Below, piece by piece: positions 17,752 through 26,813 of a DNA stretch of 38,319 nt. A model generated the notes under the pieces. That model did no database searches. It was not told the DNA's origin and saw only the letters and a program-made list of their open reading frames with translations. The DNA is taken from positions 5,968 to 44,286 of the forward strand of contig PKWL01000057.1 of NCBI GenBank assembly GCA_003133225.1, in the 5' to 3' direction. Origin of the DNA: Janthinobacterium sp. (GTDB taxonomy: Bacteria; Pseudomonadota; Gammaproteobacteria; Burkholderiales; Burkholderiaceae_D). Position 1 is the first letter of the stretch. Every line of letters begins with the position of its first letter. Both the position numbers and the translations under genes were made by a program.

Positions 17752-18807
17752 TCAAAACCGCGTTTCGCGCGCGGCGCGCAAGAAAGTGTCGAGAATCGGC
17801 GTGCAGTCAAGCAGATCGGTCCCGCCGGCAGAGTGAAATTCCGGATGCCACTGCAAACCCATCACAAAGCGCGCGCGCTGATAGCGGATCGCTTCGACCA
17901 TATTGTCCGGCTGCGAGACGGCCTCCACCGTGATGTCGGCTCCCAGATCCTTCACCGCTTGATGGTGGATCGAGTTGACCAGCGTCCTGCCCTCCTCCTG
18001 CTTGCCAAATAGCGGCGCCAGCGAGGATCCCTTGGGAAAGCTGATCGAGTGGCGTTGCTTGTCGTAGCGCGGGCTGACGTGCTCGATGGCGTCGGGGACA
18101 TCGGAGGCGATATCCTGATAAAGAGTGCCACCAAACGCCACGTTGATCAGTTGACAGCCGCGGCAGATGCCGAGAACGGGCTTGCCCGCTTCGACAAATT
18201 CGTGCAGCAACTCGAGCTCGTAGACATCGCGGGCCCGATCGCCGCTCCACTCCGGCCGCACGGCCGTCTCGGAATAGGTGAGGGGCGCGACATCGGCGCC
18301 GCCTTGCAACACCAAGCCGTCGAGGTGGCGTGCGTAATGGCGCAGCGTGATGTTGCTGGGATGGAGCAGGCCGCCGGTGTTGACCGTCGGAATCATGAAC
18401 ACCAGGACATCGCGCGACATGACCCACTGCGCGATCGACTCTTCCAAGTACTGCAGCTTCTTGCTGCGCAGCCCGGTCGAGCCCGCCTCGGGATGGAAAA
18501 TGCGTGCCGAAATGCCGATACGCAAGGTGCGGCGCATGAAATCGCGCCCGGCCTTGTCGCGCATGGCCCGCAAGCGCGCCAGTACGACGCGCCAGGCAAG
18601 ACCCAACGCCGTGTCGTTTTCCTTCAGATAGCGCGGCGCGGGGTCGGTGCTGCGCCGATCCGGAGTTCGCGCCTTGGGCGCTGCAGGCCCGGCAGGCTTG
18701 GCAGGGTCGGTACCGGCATCCTCCTTGGCAGCTTCGCTGGCGGCCGCGGGCGTTTTCGTGGAATCCGTATTGAACATGGCGTTTGATGGCAATGAGAGTC
18801 TCTTCAA
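17752..18807 (-). CDS. Gamma-glutamyl-GABA hydrolase family protein (class I GATase-like, PuuD type)
   Basis: 351 aa from a TTG at 18807 that has a perfect AGGAGG six bases upstream; ATG 18777 (MFNTDSTKTPAAASEA) is the alternative but has no ribosome site. Residues to about 90 form an Ala/Pro/Lys-rich extension not found in E. coli PuuD. The GATase domain starts near RTLRIGISARIFHPEAG and has LDGLVLQGGADVAP, the nucleophile Cys in VLGICRGCQLINVAFGG (about C215), and the catalytic His-Glu in GLQWHPEFHS. The family hydrolyses gamma-glutamyl bonds, as in putrescine catabolism. No puu genes are nearby, so the substrate is uncertain. The glycosyltransferase follows on the same strand. Confidence 0.9.
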   Translation of the reverse strand: MKRLSLPSNAMFNTDSTKTPAAASEAAKEDAGTDPAKPAGPAAPKARTPDRRSTDPAPRYLKENDTALGLAWRVVLARLRAMRDKAGRDFMRRTLRIGISARIFHPEAGSTGLRSKKLQYLEESIAQWVMSRDVLVFMIPTVNTGGLLHPSNITLRHYARHLDGLVLQGGADVAPLTYSETAVRPEWSGDRARDVYELELLHEFVEAGKPVLGICRGCQLINVAFGGTLYQDIASDVPDAIEHVSPRYDKQRHSISFPKGSSLAPLFGKQEEGRTLVNSIHHQAVKDLGADITVEAVSQPDNMVEAIRYQRARFVMGLQWHPEFHSAGGTDLLDCTPILDTFLRAARETRF

Positions 18808-18813
18808 TATAAC

Positions 18814-18819
18814 CCTCCT
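18814..18819 (-). promoter_or_regulatory. Ribosome binding site that favours a TTG start
   Basis: AGGAGG on the minus strand, separated by six bases (GTTATA) from TTG at 18807. It matches the anti-Shine-Dalgarno perfectly and has ideal spacing. The ATG 30 bases downstream lacks any such site. Confidence 0.7.
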
Positions 18820-19038
18820 GCCGTGCCCGCACCATTCAATTTTGTAACAAGTAGCTGCCGCGCAAGTGCGTAAGCGGCCCAGCCGCGCTGCCGCCGTCTC
18901 GGTCAAATTGCCGGGGTCGCTTGTGTTTTATCTTTGACGTGATTGCCCGATGTGAGTACACAGCGCAGGGCCGCACTCAGAATGGGACGACTCTCTTGGC
19001 GCAGTGGGACGTCGCATCCAGTGATTTTTTCTCAATAT

Positions 19039-19650
19039 TCACCGTAATGTCACTTCAATTATTAATTCGCTGTTGACTGGAATATGCCCGATTTTTCCGG
19101 GCTGGAACTTGGTGTTTGCTAGTTCGTCCTTAAAAAAACGCTCCGCTTGTTCTGAAAGATTTGTGTGCTCTATCACGATCCGATCGACGTCTCCGTTTTC
19201 GTTTATGGATAGACGCAATACCGTCGGCAGCGGTGAAACGTCAGGTAAAGCAAGAATCTTGTCGGACAGGGCATCTTGCAACATATACGGCTTTTCCGTC
19301 AGTTCATTCGAATGAAAATAATGAGGCTCTGACTGCATCGAGATCGGTAGAATCGATTCTGTTTCAGCATGAAGTGATTGGCTAGGCGCCGGCATGGCCG
19401 GATGAAACCCCAGATCCTCCTTTGGCTTTCCATATCCGGAAACGGTCGCAGACGTCGGCAAAACCGGATGGTGAATGTCGGGACTATTCAATTTGCCCAA
19501 GCTCACCATCAAAATGCCGGTCGGCGCCGCCTGAGCAATTGACGTGGCATACTGCCTGCCGCCAAACACAATGCCTAGCATAAAGCCGACGCCAATATGG
19601 GCCATCACGGTCAGCAATAAAAACAACATGCGGGATGATTGATTACTCAA
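19039..19650 (-). CDS. Membrane-anchored protein with TonB-like C-terminal domain
   Basis: 203 aa, read from TTG 19650; ATG 19629 would remove the only basic residue before the membrane segment, so TTG fits the positive-inside rule, but neither has a ribosome site. A single N-terminal membrane segment (about 8-30, MLFLLLTVMAHIGVGFMLGI) is followed by a variable Pro/Ser-rich linker (45-115). The C-terminal 80 residues resemble a TonB-type domain: PTVLRLSINENGDVDRIVIE, then AERFFKDELANTKFQPGKIG and a final beta strand SELIIEVTLR. No ExbB/ExbD or receptor lies nearby. It is 412 bases downstream of pilY1 on the same strand, so a pilus-related role is possible but unproven. Confidence 0.6.
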   Translation of the reverse strand: MSNQSSRMLFLLLTVMAHIGVGFMLGIVFGGRQYATSIAQAAPTGILMVSLGKLNSPDIHHPVLPTSATVSGYGKPKEDLGFHPAMPAPSQSLHAETESILPISMQSEPHYFHSNELTEKPYMLQDALSDKILALPDVSPLPTVLRLSINENGDVDRIVIEHTNLSEQAERFFKDELANTKFQPGKIGHIPVNSELIIEVTLR

Positions 19651-20062
19651 GAGGCAAGTACAACTCGAACAATATTTCTAAAATTGGCAATAGGGATTAG
19701 CGGACGTGCCAGCCGGGCACATGAATGTGAGGCCCGCGTCCGTTTTCCGCTTCCTCCCGCCTGACCAGGCGGACACTTGGACCTGTTTTGCTTCCGTTTT
19801 TTGATTATGCCATGGCTTGTAATTGTTCAACCAACACAGCCGATAGCGGCAGCGAACACAGGGCTAGCTATTGATCCCGCGGCTCCTGGTCATCGACGCC
19901 CTCCAAGCCAAGGGTGTCGTAAGAACTTCTCGATCGGAACATTGACGGGTCGCATCGCGCCATCCGCCATTCGGGCCGGCCCGCGTTCGGCAATTTGCAG
20001 CACCGACCTGCTGGTGCGTGTTAGCCCAGCAGTTTCCCAATAGCGCGCTGTGGAGTGGATCC
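19651..20062. other. Gene-free stretch between pilY1 and the TonB-like gene
   Basis: About 410 bases with no supported gene. Open frames exist on both strands but give no recognisable protein and are interrupted by stops. A small hairpin (CCGCCTGACCAGGCGG, 19756-19771) has no T run. The stretch should contain the pilY1 operon 3' end and the promoter of the TonB-like gene, but I see no clear boxes. Confidence 0.45.
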
Positions 20063-23000
20063 TTAGTTGCTCAGTTCATGCCATCCTACCCGCCTGGTAG
20101 TGGTGGTGGATGAGTTGACAAGCAGACCCGTCGTCTTCTCGGTGCCTTTTGAAAGCGTCGTTATGGCCACTAGCAATCCGTTCGACAATTGCACCACCGA
20201 TGGACTCGTGGCTAACGAATTCCCCAGACTGACCGCCACCACCGTACCGGAGGTGGCAAGCGGCGCCCCTGACGAGTAATCGAGGAAATATTGATAACTG
20301 TATCCGCCAGCGGTGCAGGCAGTGACATTCGGTATGTTGGTATTGAAGGCCAGGGTACCCAAAACCAGGATCGGGTCTGTATTGTCGCGCTCGCCGCTAT
20401 CGGGGAAATCGATAAACCAGCCGTTGTTGATGGCAAAACTGACCGCGTTCGCGGAGCTGGTGCGCACCAGGGTTCCGGTCCCGCAAACGCTGGCCGGCGC
20501 GGTGCTCGGGCAAGTGCCATCGACCTCGGTTTGCTGAATAAAACCGCCGTACGAGCGCGGATTGGTGTACGTGGCCGTTCCCAAAGTATCCTTGATGGCG
20601 TAGAACGACTGTTGACTGGTATTGGACAGGTCGGTGACGCCCAAATAGCGCCCGGTGCCGACGAACACGACCGCATTCCCTTTCACCGTGCCAAGTTCAG
20701 GTTTGGCGGTGATCGGCTGAATGATGCCGCTACCATCTTTTAGTGTCGCCAATAACTGAGGAGCGGAAGGAGAGGCGCCGCTACCGGTAGGGCCATTGAC
20801 ATCAAAGCGCCATACGTTGCCTAGCAAATCGCCGGCATACACCCGCTGCGCCGTATTATCGACCATCGGATTATTGACCCATGCGGAAATTCGCGACAAA
20901 CCGCTGGGGGACCCTGCGCTGCCGACGCCGGTATTCACGTTGCTGATAATCCCGACGCCGCCGGTTTGGGCATTGAGTACATACAGGTGTCCCAGACCAT
21001 CGGCGTTATTGTAGCCGGAAGCGACCAGCACGACCCAGGTGCCGTTCTTCAGTTTGGTAATGACTGGATTGCCATAGGTATAGCCGAGGTTGGTATCGGT
21101 AAACTCCCACAGTACGATGGGCGTCGTTGGATTGGTGACATCCAGCGCATAGTAGCTGGCACCGCCTTCATTTAAGCCACCAACCAGAATCGTGTGCCAG
21201 GCGCCGCCAAAGTAGGCGTCGCCAACGGTCGGCGTACCGTCGACGGAAAATTGATGCAAGGTCACATAATTTTTATCGGCCATGTTGAACAGGCTGGGCA
21301 TGACGGCAGTTGGGACGTAAGCCCACATTTCAGCGCCGGTGGTGGAATTAAAGGCATGCAGCATACCGTCGTTGGACGCCGTATATACCGCTCCCGCGCG
21401 GCTAACGTTGGCGGTGGCAAAGCTGCTGTATCCGACATCGGCATAATTGAACAAGGACGCCCCCACATAGGCGGCCTGGGCATCGACGATGTCGCCCAAG
21501 ACATGGGTGCGTACACGATAGTACTGGGTGCTCAACAGCCCCTCGTTAGTGCGGTCGCCGAGTATGAAATTTAGCAGCGGGCTGCCGGTTGCGGCCGTTT
21601 GGTTGGCGGCGCTAAGGCAGATGGCGCCGAGGCTGCAAAACTGCGACAGCGTGGAAATGTTGGGGGTATTGAAATATGCTTGTTGCGCGGCCGGTAAGTT
21701 GGCCCAGGTTAAGGGCGTCAGGACATTACTCTTGTTGAAGTAGACTTTGCGCGCTGTGAAGGGAACCGTGTCGAGCTGTGCCGCAGCCGTCCATACGGTC
21801 GTCCCGGTCAGCATGCCGGTCGTGGGATCGAGCGTCTGTTCGCTCAGCTCGCCATCCCAGAGTGCCGAAGTGTAAGTTGAGCTGAACACAAAATCACTGG
21901 CGGAGGTGACGTTTGGGCTACTAGTGGTCGCCGCTGCCGAGGAGCTGAGAATTTGCGTCACCGAGTTCAAGGCATTCGTGAGCCCGGTCGCCAGCGCGTT
22001 CGGATCGGTGGCGCTGAAGTAGGCGCCACGACCATTGACCGCTGCATGCCACAGGTCGTCGATATTTTCCGGCTTACCGGCGGGGTCCGGCGTCGGCCAC
22101 TCGCATGGTTTACCGCTGGTGCCCCAAGTACAAACGGTAGAACTGGCCAACACCCCTTGCGCCACATTAAAGTAGTCGCGTATGGCGCTGCTGGAGGTTT
22201 CGTTCTGATAAGTGGGGTCAAAAACCATTCGACCCGGCGCCCCCAGGCCCACGGTAAACAAGGTCATGTGGTGCCAGGATGCCGTATCCTGAGCATTGGT
22301 TGGGACGTTATCTAGGCAAACGTTGAGCCCCAATGAGCCGGTGCAATTGCTCAAGGCCGACGTTCGCAAGTCGTTCATATAATAATACATCGCGACGTCC
22401 GCCAAGGTATCGGAAGTGCCGCTGCCGCTGCTGCCGTAGCCGCCACAGGCAGCAGCGCCGTCACAATAAGGCCGGGGAGTCGTCGCGCTGCCGTCCTGCT
22501 CGCCGACCGATCCGCCGCTCAAATTGCTATCGGTGGCGTCGTTCCAAAAGCCATCGGTGGACAGGATGGCGAAGTTTTGTTGGCAGGAATACTGAACCGG
22601 GTCGGTGACTGTGACTCCATTGAGGGTGTGCGCTCCACGGCTTACGGGTAATTTATTGGCATACATCAGCCCGACGTTCGACAGCGCCGAGAGCAGCGGC
22701 GTACCGCTGCCGGCTGTCACTCCATACAGCTTGCTGTACCATGCAGTTTTCTGGGCGGCAGTAAAGGGCGCCAGATTGACCATATCCGTGCCGCCATTAT
22801 TATTCATGGTCGCGAAGCCAACCCGGTAGTTTTGATTAAGCGAATTAAATGCCAGCCCGCTGCCGCTTTTCATCATGTTAACGCGGGTCCGGTAGTAACT
22901 GTACCAGTTGGCGAAATTGCCTCTTTCATCCGTTCCACCGGTGCCGGAGGTGGAGGTCACCGGAACCAATGTGAAAGTTGCCGACGTGGCAGGAAAGGCG

Positions 23001-23896
23001 GAGAGCGCGAGCGTCATGCTGCCCGTTTTAGTGACCACCGGCGTTTTTCCGGCGGCGCCTGGCGGGCCGATGATGGTCACCTTGCTGTTGTTACTAGACG
23101 CGCTATAGCCGGTCGATCCGTTATTGGCAGTAATGCTTGCTGCGATCGCTGCCGCCAGCGCATTGGTGGAGCCCTGCGCAAGAATGCCGCTCGCGATCGT
23201 GACCAAAGGGCTCGTGCCGACCGTGATGCTGGCGATGCTGGTACTGCCGGTGCCGCCGACGGTGATGCTGGTACCAAGGTTGCCGGCGGCGGCATTGCAC
23301 TCCGTGTAGAAAGTACTTGACGTTGTGTAGAATTTCTTTGCAGTCGCCGAGGTCTGGGCTCCTGTATATAAATAATAGAAAGCCGGGGCGCCTGCGGCCG
23401 GATAGGGTTTGGCTGCGGTGTACACATCCGCTTTCGTGCTGGGGGCGGCGCTGGTGTCGGTTTGATTTCGGCTAATCTGAAATGCATTGCTCAGGTTGAC
23501 GGTGCCGGCACCGGGGTTGTAGCCATCCATCCAGGCGCCGGTAAACGACGCGGCCGGATAGGAGGCGCCGGTATTGGTGACCGGCGCCGTATAGATGATT
23601 GCCGGGTTGTAAAACACGCCATTACATTGGGCGCTGGCGGCTCCATAGGTGGTTTGAAAGAAAATATAGTAAGGGGGGGTGGTCTTACTGTCGCCACTGT
23701 CGGGCATGAAGTCCCACCCCATGCTGCCTGAATCGTCCATCATCAGAAATATATTCGGCAATACCGCAGAGGTCGACGACGTCACCAAAGGTGCGGTGGC
23801 GAGGTCGGTGGAGGCGGCTCCGGCCAAGGCGGGTATCGCCACCGTCAGGCAGAAAATTGCCCGCCGCAGGCGACCGGGGATGGTGAGTATGCTCAT
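20063..23896 (-). CDS. pilY1: PilY1, type IV pilus tip adhesin with VWA and beta-propeller domains
   Basis: 1277 aa from ATG 23896, which has an AGGAG ribosome site; an in-frame start eight codons upstream lacks one. A signal peptide ends near residue 28 (VAIPALAGAAS). The VWA domain begins at LPNIFLMMDDSGSMG with an intact D-x-S-x-S MIDAS (D54, S56, S58). The C-terminal PilC-type beta-propeller has YTASNDGMLHAFNSTTG, FSVDGTPTVGDAYFGGAW and YAGDLLGNVWRFDVNG. PilY1 sits at the pilus tip, promotes pilus extension and mediates adhesion and surface sensing. It is the last gene of the minor pilin operon, overlapping none but starting 21 bases after the pilX stop region. An extra repeat-like segment interrupts the VWA domain (see findings). 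Confidence 0.95.
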   Translation of the reverse strand: MSILTIPGRLRRAIFCLTVAIPALAGAASTDLATAPLVTSSTSAVLPNIFLMMDDSGSMGWDFMPDSGDSKTTPPYYIFFQTTYGAASAQCNGVFYNPAIIYTAPVTNTGASYPAASFTGAWMDGYNPGAGTVNLSNAFQISRNQTDTSAAPSTKADVYTAAKPYPAAGAPAFYYLYTGAQTSATAKKFYTTSSTFYTECNAAAGNLGTSITVGGTGSTSIASITVGTSPLVTIASGILAQGSTNALAAAIAASITANNGSTGYSASSNNSKVTIIGPPGAAGKTPVVTKTGSMTLALSAFPATSATFTLVPVTSTSGTGGTDERGNFANWYSYYRTRVNMMKSGSGLAFNSLNQNYRVGFATMNNNGGTDMVNLAPFTAAQKTAWYSKLYGVTAGSGTPLLSALSNVGLMYANKLPVSRGAHTLNGVTVTDPVQYSCQQNFAILSTDGFWNDATDSNLSGGSVGEQDGSATTPRPYCDGAAACGGYGSSGSGTSDTLADVAMYYYMNDLRTSALSNCTGSLGLNVCLDNVPTNAQDTASWHHMTLFTVGLGAPGRMVFDPTYQNETSSSAIRDYFNVAQGVLASSTVCTWGTSGKPCEWPTPDPAGKPENIDDLWHAAVNGRGAYFSATDPNALATGLTNALNSVTQILSSSAAATTSSPNVTSASDFVFSSTYTSALWDGELSEQTLDPTTGMLTGTTVWTAAAQLDTVPFTARKVYFNKSNVLTPLTWANLPAAQQAYFNTPNISTLSQFCSLGAICLSAANQTAATGSPLLNFILGDRTNEGLLSTQYYRVRTHVLGDIVDAQAAYVGASLFNYADVGYSSFATANVSRAGAVYTASNDGMLHAFNSTTGAEMWAYVPTAVMPSLFNMADKNYVTLHQFSVDGTPTVGDAYFGGAWHTILVGGLNEGGASYYALDVTNPTTPIVLWEFTDTNLGYTYGNPVITKLKNGTWVVLVASGYNNADGLGHLYVLNAQTGGVGIISNVNTGVGSAGSPSGLSRISAWVNNPMVDNTAQRVYAGDLLGNVWRFDVNGPTGSGASPSAPQLLATLKDGSGIIQPITAKPELGTVKGNAVVFVGTGRYLGVTDLSNTSQQSFYAIKDTLGTATYTNPRSYGGFIQQTEVDGTCPSTAPASVCGTGTLVRTSSANAVSFAINNGWFIDFPDSGERDNTDPILVLGTLAFNTNIPNVTACTAGGYSYQYFLDYSSGAPLATSGTVVAVSLGNSLATSPSVVQLSNGLLVAITTLSKGTEKTTGLLVNSSTTTTRRVGWHELSN

Positions 23897-23916
23897 GGCG
23901 TTGCTCCTGATTGAGG

Positions 23917-24567
23917 TCACATTGCAATCACGGCCTGGGTATAGCTGACCGTATTACGCGGCCCCTGGATACGCGACGTGATCCGATAATAAACTTGACT
24001 GTTGAATGTGAAACCGAACGATCCCGAGCTATTGCTGTCGCCCGTCGATGTCCCGCTGGTAGGCGACTGCACGCAAAGGGTGGTGGCCACGGCCGGATCC
24101 CCGTCAGCTCCGCACATGCGGTGTATGACGTAGGACACGGTGTAACCATTGACGGTGGCTAAGGTCCAGACGCTGCCGCTGTTGACGGCGACGGCGACCG
24201 GGCGCGCAACCGGGGTAATGTCGAGTACCGTCTGCCAGTACTGGTCCCAAGTCTGCGACGAGCTTGGGCCTTGGATCTTGTCGAAGTAACCTAGCGCCGC
24301 GTTACTGCCTTGGACTTGGAGAGTGGCCCCGCTATTCGCCTGCAGCCATGCGATCGCCGTCTCGGTTCCGACGTCGCCCTGATGAGTCGCGGCTTGCCGG
24401 AACGCCATATTGCCTGCCACCAGAGTGGAGGTATTTACAGAACGCATGAGCGCGATGCCAGCCAACATCATGGCAGTCAGCACAATTAACACCATCACGA
24501 GCACCAAGCCACGCTGGCAGCGAACGGCGCAGGAACCACCTATGTTCAGTTTGGTTCCGCTTAACAT
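23917..24567 (-). CDS. pilX: PilX, minor pilin-like assembly protein
   Basis: 216 aa from ATG 24567, overlapping the pilW stop by seven bases (ATGTTAA). The leader ends CAVRCQRG (G20) and is followed by a hydrophobic helix LVLVMVLIVLTAMMLAGIAL. Position +5 after cleavage is Met rather than the Glu of most pilins. MRSVNTSTLVAGNMAFRQAA matches the PilX N-terminal domain. The C-terminal part has a Cys pair (MCGADG, TLCVQS) and a Ser/Gly-rich loop. It belongs to the minor pilin complex that primes pilus assembly and displays PilY1. Confidence 0.9.
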   Translation of the reverse strand: MLSGTKLNIGGSCAVRCQRGLVLVMVLIVLTAMMLAGIALMRSVNTSTLVAGNMAFRQAATHQGDVGTETAIAWLQANSGATLQVQGSNAALGYFDKIQGPSSSQTWDQYWQTVLDITPVARPVAVAVNSGSVWTLATVNGYTVSYVIHRMCGADGDPAVATTLCVQSPTSGTSTGDSNSSGSFGFTFNSQVYYRITSRIQGPRNTVSYTQAVIAM

Positions 24568-25655
24568 CCTGATACCACTCCCATCCAGGTGACATTGCGC
24601 AGCGGCGCCACCGTTGTATACAACTTATAGCGATAATTTTTCCAGGTTGCGCCGGCGGCCAGACCGGCGTTGCCGGACAGATCGATATTTACGGGAGCCG
24701 GCTGCGACGAGCCAAACCAGACCGGGGCGGTGGCGGTGAGCGTCGTTTTGTCGAACTCGCTATTGCGGGCCACCAGCACCAGAGTGACGGCTGAAGTTCG
24801 CACCCAATTGCAGGCCGATGTCGGCGTCGATTGATCCCAGGTATCGACAATGTCGGTCATGATGCCCGCGTTGGTATCGCGCCCATAGAGGGCCCGCAAA
24901 CTGCTGATGTTGCCGGCGATCGGGGCCCAGTTGGTGGCACTGCTGCTGGTGCAGTTCTTGGTGGTATCGGTGAAGGAACACGTCGTCAAATTGCCGCCGC
25001 GCACCGCATAGCCGATGATGGTCGCGGCCTGACCAAGATCGTAAAGGATGCTGCCATTGGGCTGGGGCAGCATGGGCAGACCCGCCACGCCCGTGCCCAC
25101 CGTGACATTGTTGAGAGCAGGTGCGGCGCTGACTTTATCGAGTATCAGGTTGCAACTCGCAGGACGCGTTTGCGGCGCGGCAATCACCCAATCGTTCTTG
25201 TTGATCGATGTCGGCGACTGCATTGCATACACTGGCGTACTCGGTTGCGCGGCAATCAGGTCTCCTTCGGTGGGGCCGATGGTGTTGCCGTAGGCTACCA
25301 GCAAGGTATCGGTATTGGCGTCCCCCGCCGGGATGAGGGTGGTGGGCGGATTGATGGTCAAAGGGGCCAGCGTCACCGTCAAACCGGCGCGCAATGTGAC
25401 GCTGCATCCGATCAGGCCGGCGGAACTGATGCCGAAACCGGCTTGGCTTATGTCATGCTCCAAGGTATACAACGCCACCGCGCCGCCCATCTGTGCATCG
25501 TCGTTGCCGGTCGTGGTACGTTTGAGCCCCTCCGATACGCTAAAGGTTTGCAGCACCACCAGCATGCTGATCATGCCGACGACGAGGGCCACCATGACTT
25601 CCACCAGGGTGAAGCCGCGGCTACGGCGAAGCGGATGGTGCGGTTTGGCAATCAC
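24561..25655 (-). CDS. pilW: PilW, minor pilin
   Basis: 364 aa from GTG 25655 with an AAGG-type ribosome site; there is no other start before the prepilin motif. The cleavage site is RSRG/FTLVEVMVALVVGM (G14, Glu at +5), followed by the typical helix and FSVSEGLKRTTTGNDDAQ. The globular domain is long and Cys-containing (IGCSVTLRAG, RPASCNLIL, NLTTCSFTD), as in PilW. With FimT/FimU, PilV, PilX and PilE it forms the minor pilin tip complex processed by PilD. It sits 32 bases after pilV and overlaps pilX. Confidence 0.92.
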   Translation of the reverse strand: MIAKPHHPLRRSRGFTLVEVMVALVVGMISMLVVLQTFSVSEGLKRTTTGNDDAQMGGAVALYTLEHDISQAGFGISSAGLIGCSVTLRAGLTVTLAPLTINPPTTLIPAGDANTDTLLVAYGNTIGPTEGDLIAAQPSTPVYAMQSPTSINKNDWVIAAPQTRPASCNLILDKVSAAPALNNVTVGTGVAGLPMLPQPNGSILYDLGQAATIIGYAVRGGNLTTCSFTDTTKNCTSSSATNWAPIAGNISSLRALYGRDTNAGIMTDIVDTWDQSTPTSACNWVRTSAVTLVLVARNSEFDKTTLTATAPVWFGSSQPAPVNIDLSGNAGLAAGATWKNYRYKLYTTVAPLRNVTWMGVVSGC

Positions 25656-25687
25656 GTCTGCGCCCTTTTCTCTGTTCTCACTCGAAC

Positions 25688-26188
25688 TTAATACTCGCTA
25701 ATTTGCGCGATTACCGTGTACTTATGCGGCACATTGTCGTGCGGCGCTTTCCAGTTCATCGTGATACTCACCTGGCTGCTTGTGCAGTTGGTGCCAACGC
25801 AACCTATCGGTTGCGCGGTGAACACCACACTGGGCGGATTGGCTGCGGCCCCCGGCAAGCTTGCCAGTACGCTGCCCGCCGTCGCCGCGCTGCCCAGCCA
25901 CGCCGTATAGAGTGCGCCCGCCGGACTGCTAAATGCGGTTGGCAGCGTCGGCGGCACGGTGGCACTGCGGTTGCCGATCCACATTTGGCCGATATATGCG
26001 TCGGCCAACTCGGCCGCTGCGCTGCGCAACTTGGCATCGCCCGACTGCCCGACGGCGACCGTCTGCAATGCAACCATGCCCAGCACACCAAAAGAAAAGA
26101 TCAGAATGGCGCACAGCGCCTCGATCAACAAAACGCCCCGTTGACGCTGGCCGGAGTTGAAGCGATGCGCGAATTGATTTGGCATCAT
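25688..26188 (-). CDS. pilV: PilV, minor pilin
   Basis: 166 aa from ATG 26188, with AAGG nine bases upstream; the frame is open upstream but inside fimT. The prepilin site is GQRQRG/VLLIEALCAILIFSFG (G18, Glu at +5), followed by GVLGMVALQTVAVGQSGDAK, characteristic of PilV. A C-terminal Cys pair (IGCVGTNCTSS) could form a disulfide. A second ATG directly follows the first. The start lies just before the fimT stop, so the two are coupled. Role: minor pilin of the priming complex. Confidence 0.92.
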   Translation of the reverse strand: MMPNQFAHRFNSGQRQRGVLLIEALCAILIFSFGVLGMVALQTVAVGQSGDAKLRSAAAELADAYIGQMWIGNRSATVPPTLPTAFSSPAGALYTAWLGSAATAGSVLASLPGAAANPPSVVFTAQPIGCVGTNCTSSQVSITMNWKAPHDNVPHKYTVIAQISEY

Positions 26189-26189
26189 G

Positions 26190-26813
26190 TCAGCAACCTT
26201 GTGGCGAGCCGCTGGCGACATTTGGATTACACATTCGGATTTGCCCGCCAACCGAGACCACAATTCGCATGCAAGTTATCGGGCCCGCCGCCGAAGCGCA
26301 GGCGCCGCCATTGGGGTTGGTCAAGTCGATCGTCGTATTACTGGCAGGCCAGACGACCTGCCCCAAGCTATTAAATACGATCATCGAATTCGCCGCGCTC
26401 GTCATCGATGCCACCACATTGGGCGCAGCGGCGGTGGCATTATAAAATTGGATGATGTTTGGGCCGGTCGCCGAAACGGTAGGCGAAATCGCCGTACCGC
26501 ACAAGTTGGTCGGATCACTGCTGCCGGAAGTCCCCAGGTTGATCACCCAGTTCGGCTGGATCGATGATAGCGTGCAGCTATTGTCCACCGAAGACGTCAG
26601 TTGAAAGCGCACCGAGGCATTGCGCCGCAACGCTTCCGTGCGGGCTTGCTGCAAGCCGTTCTGTATCGATTCTGCAACAGAGCGAACCTGTACATTTTGC
26701 GTCCAGCCACTAAAAACGGGCATAGCCATGCCCAACAGAAATCCGACGATTGCCAGAACAATGATCAATTCGACCAAGCTGACACCGTACTGATTACGGC
26801 GCCGGACTAACAC
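26190..26813 (-). CDS. fimT: FimT/FimU (GspH-type) minor pilin
   Basis: 207 aa from GTG 26813, which overlaps the pilE stop by seven bases (GTGTTAG). The short basic leader MLVRRRNQYG is followed by VSLVELIIVLAIVGFLLGMA with Glu at +5, then SIQNGLQQARTEALRRNASV, the GspH/FimT signature. The globular part ends with RIVVSVGGQIRMCNPN. It belongs to the minor pilin priming complex, and FimT-type proteins can also bind DNA in natural transformation. The open frame continues far upstream, but only across pilE. Confidence 0.88.
   Translation of the reverse strand: MLVRRRNQYGVSLVELIIVLAIVGFLLGMAMPVFSGWTQNVQVRSVAESIQNGLQQARTEALRRNASVRFQLTSSVDNSCTLSSIQPNWVINLGTSGSSDPTNLCGTAISPTVSATGPNIIQFYNATAAAPNVVASMTSAANSMIVFNSLGQVVWPASNTTIDLTNPNGGACASAAGPITCMRIVVSVGGQIRMCNPNVASGSPQGC

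Noticed and set aside
19777..20043. 88-codon plus-strand frame between the TonB-like gene and pilY1
   Set aside because: No ribosome site, no recognisable family and Arg/Pro-rich composition; mobile-element remnants were considered but no terminal repeats or transposase motifs were seen.
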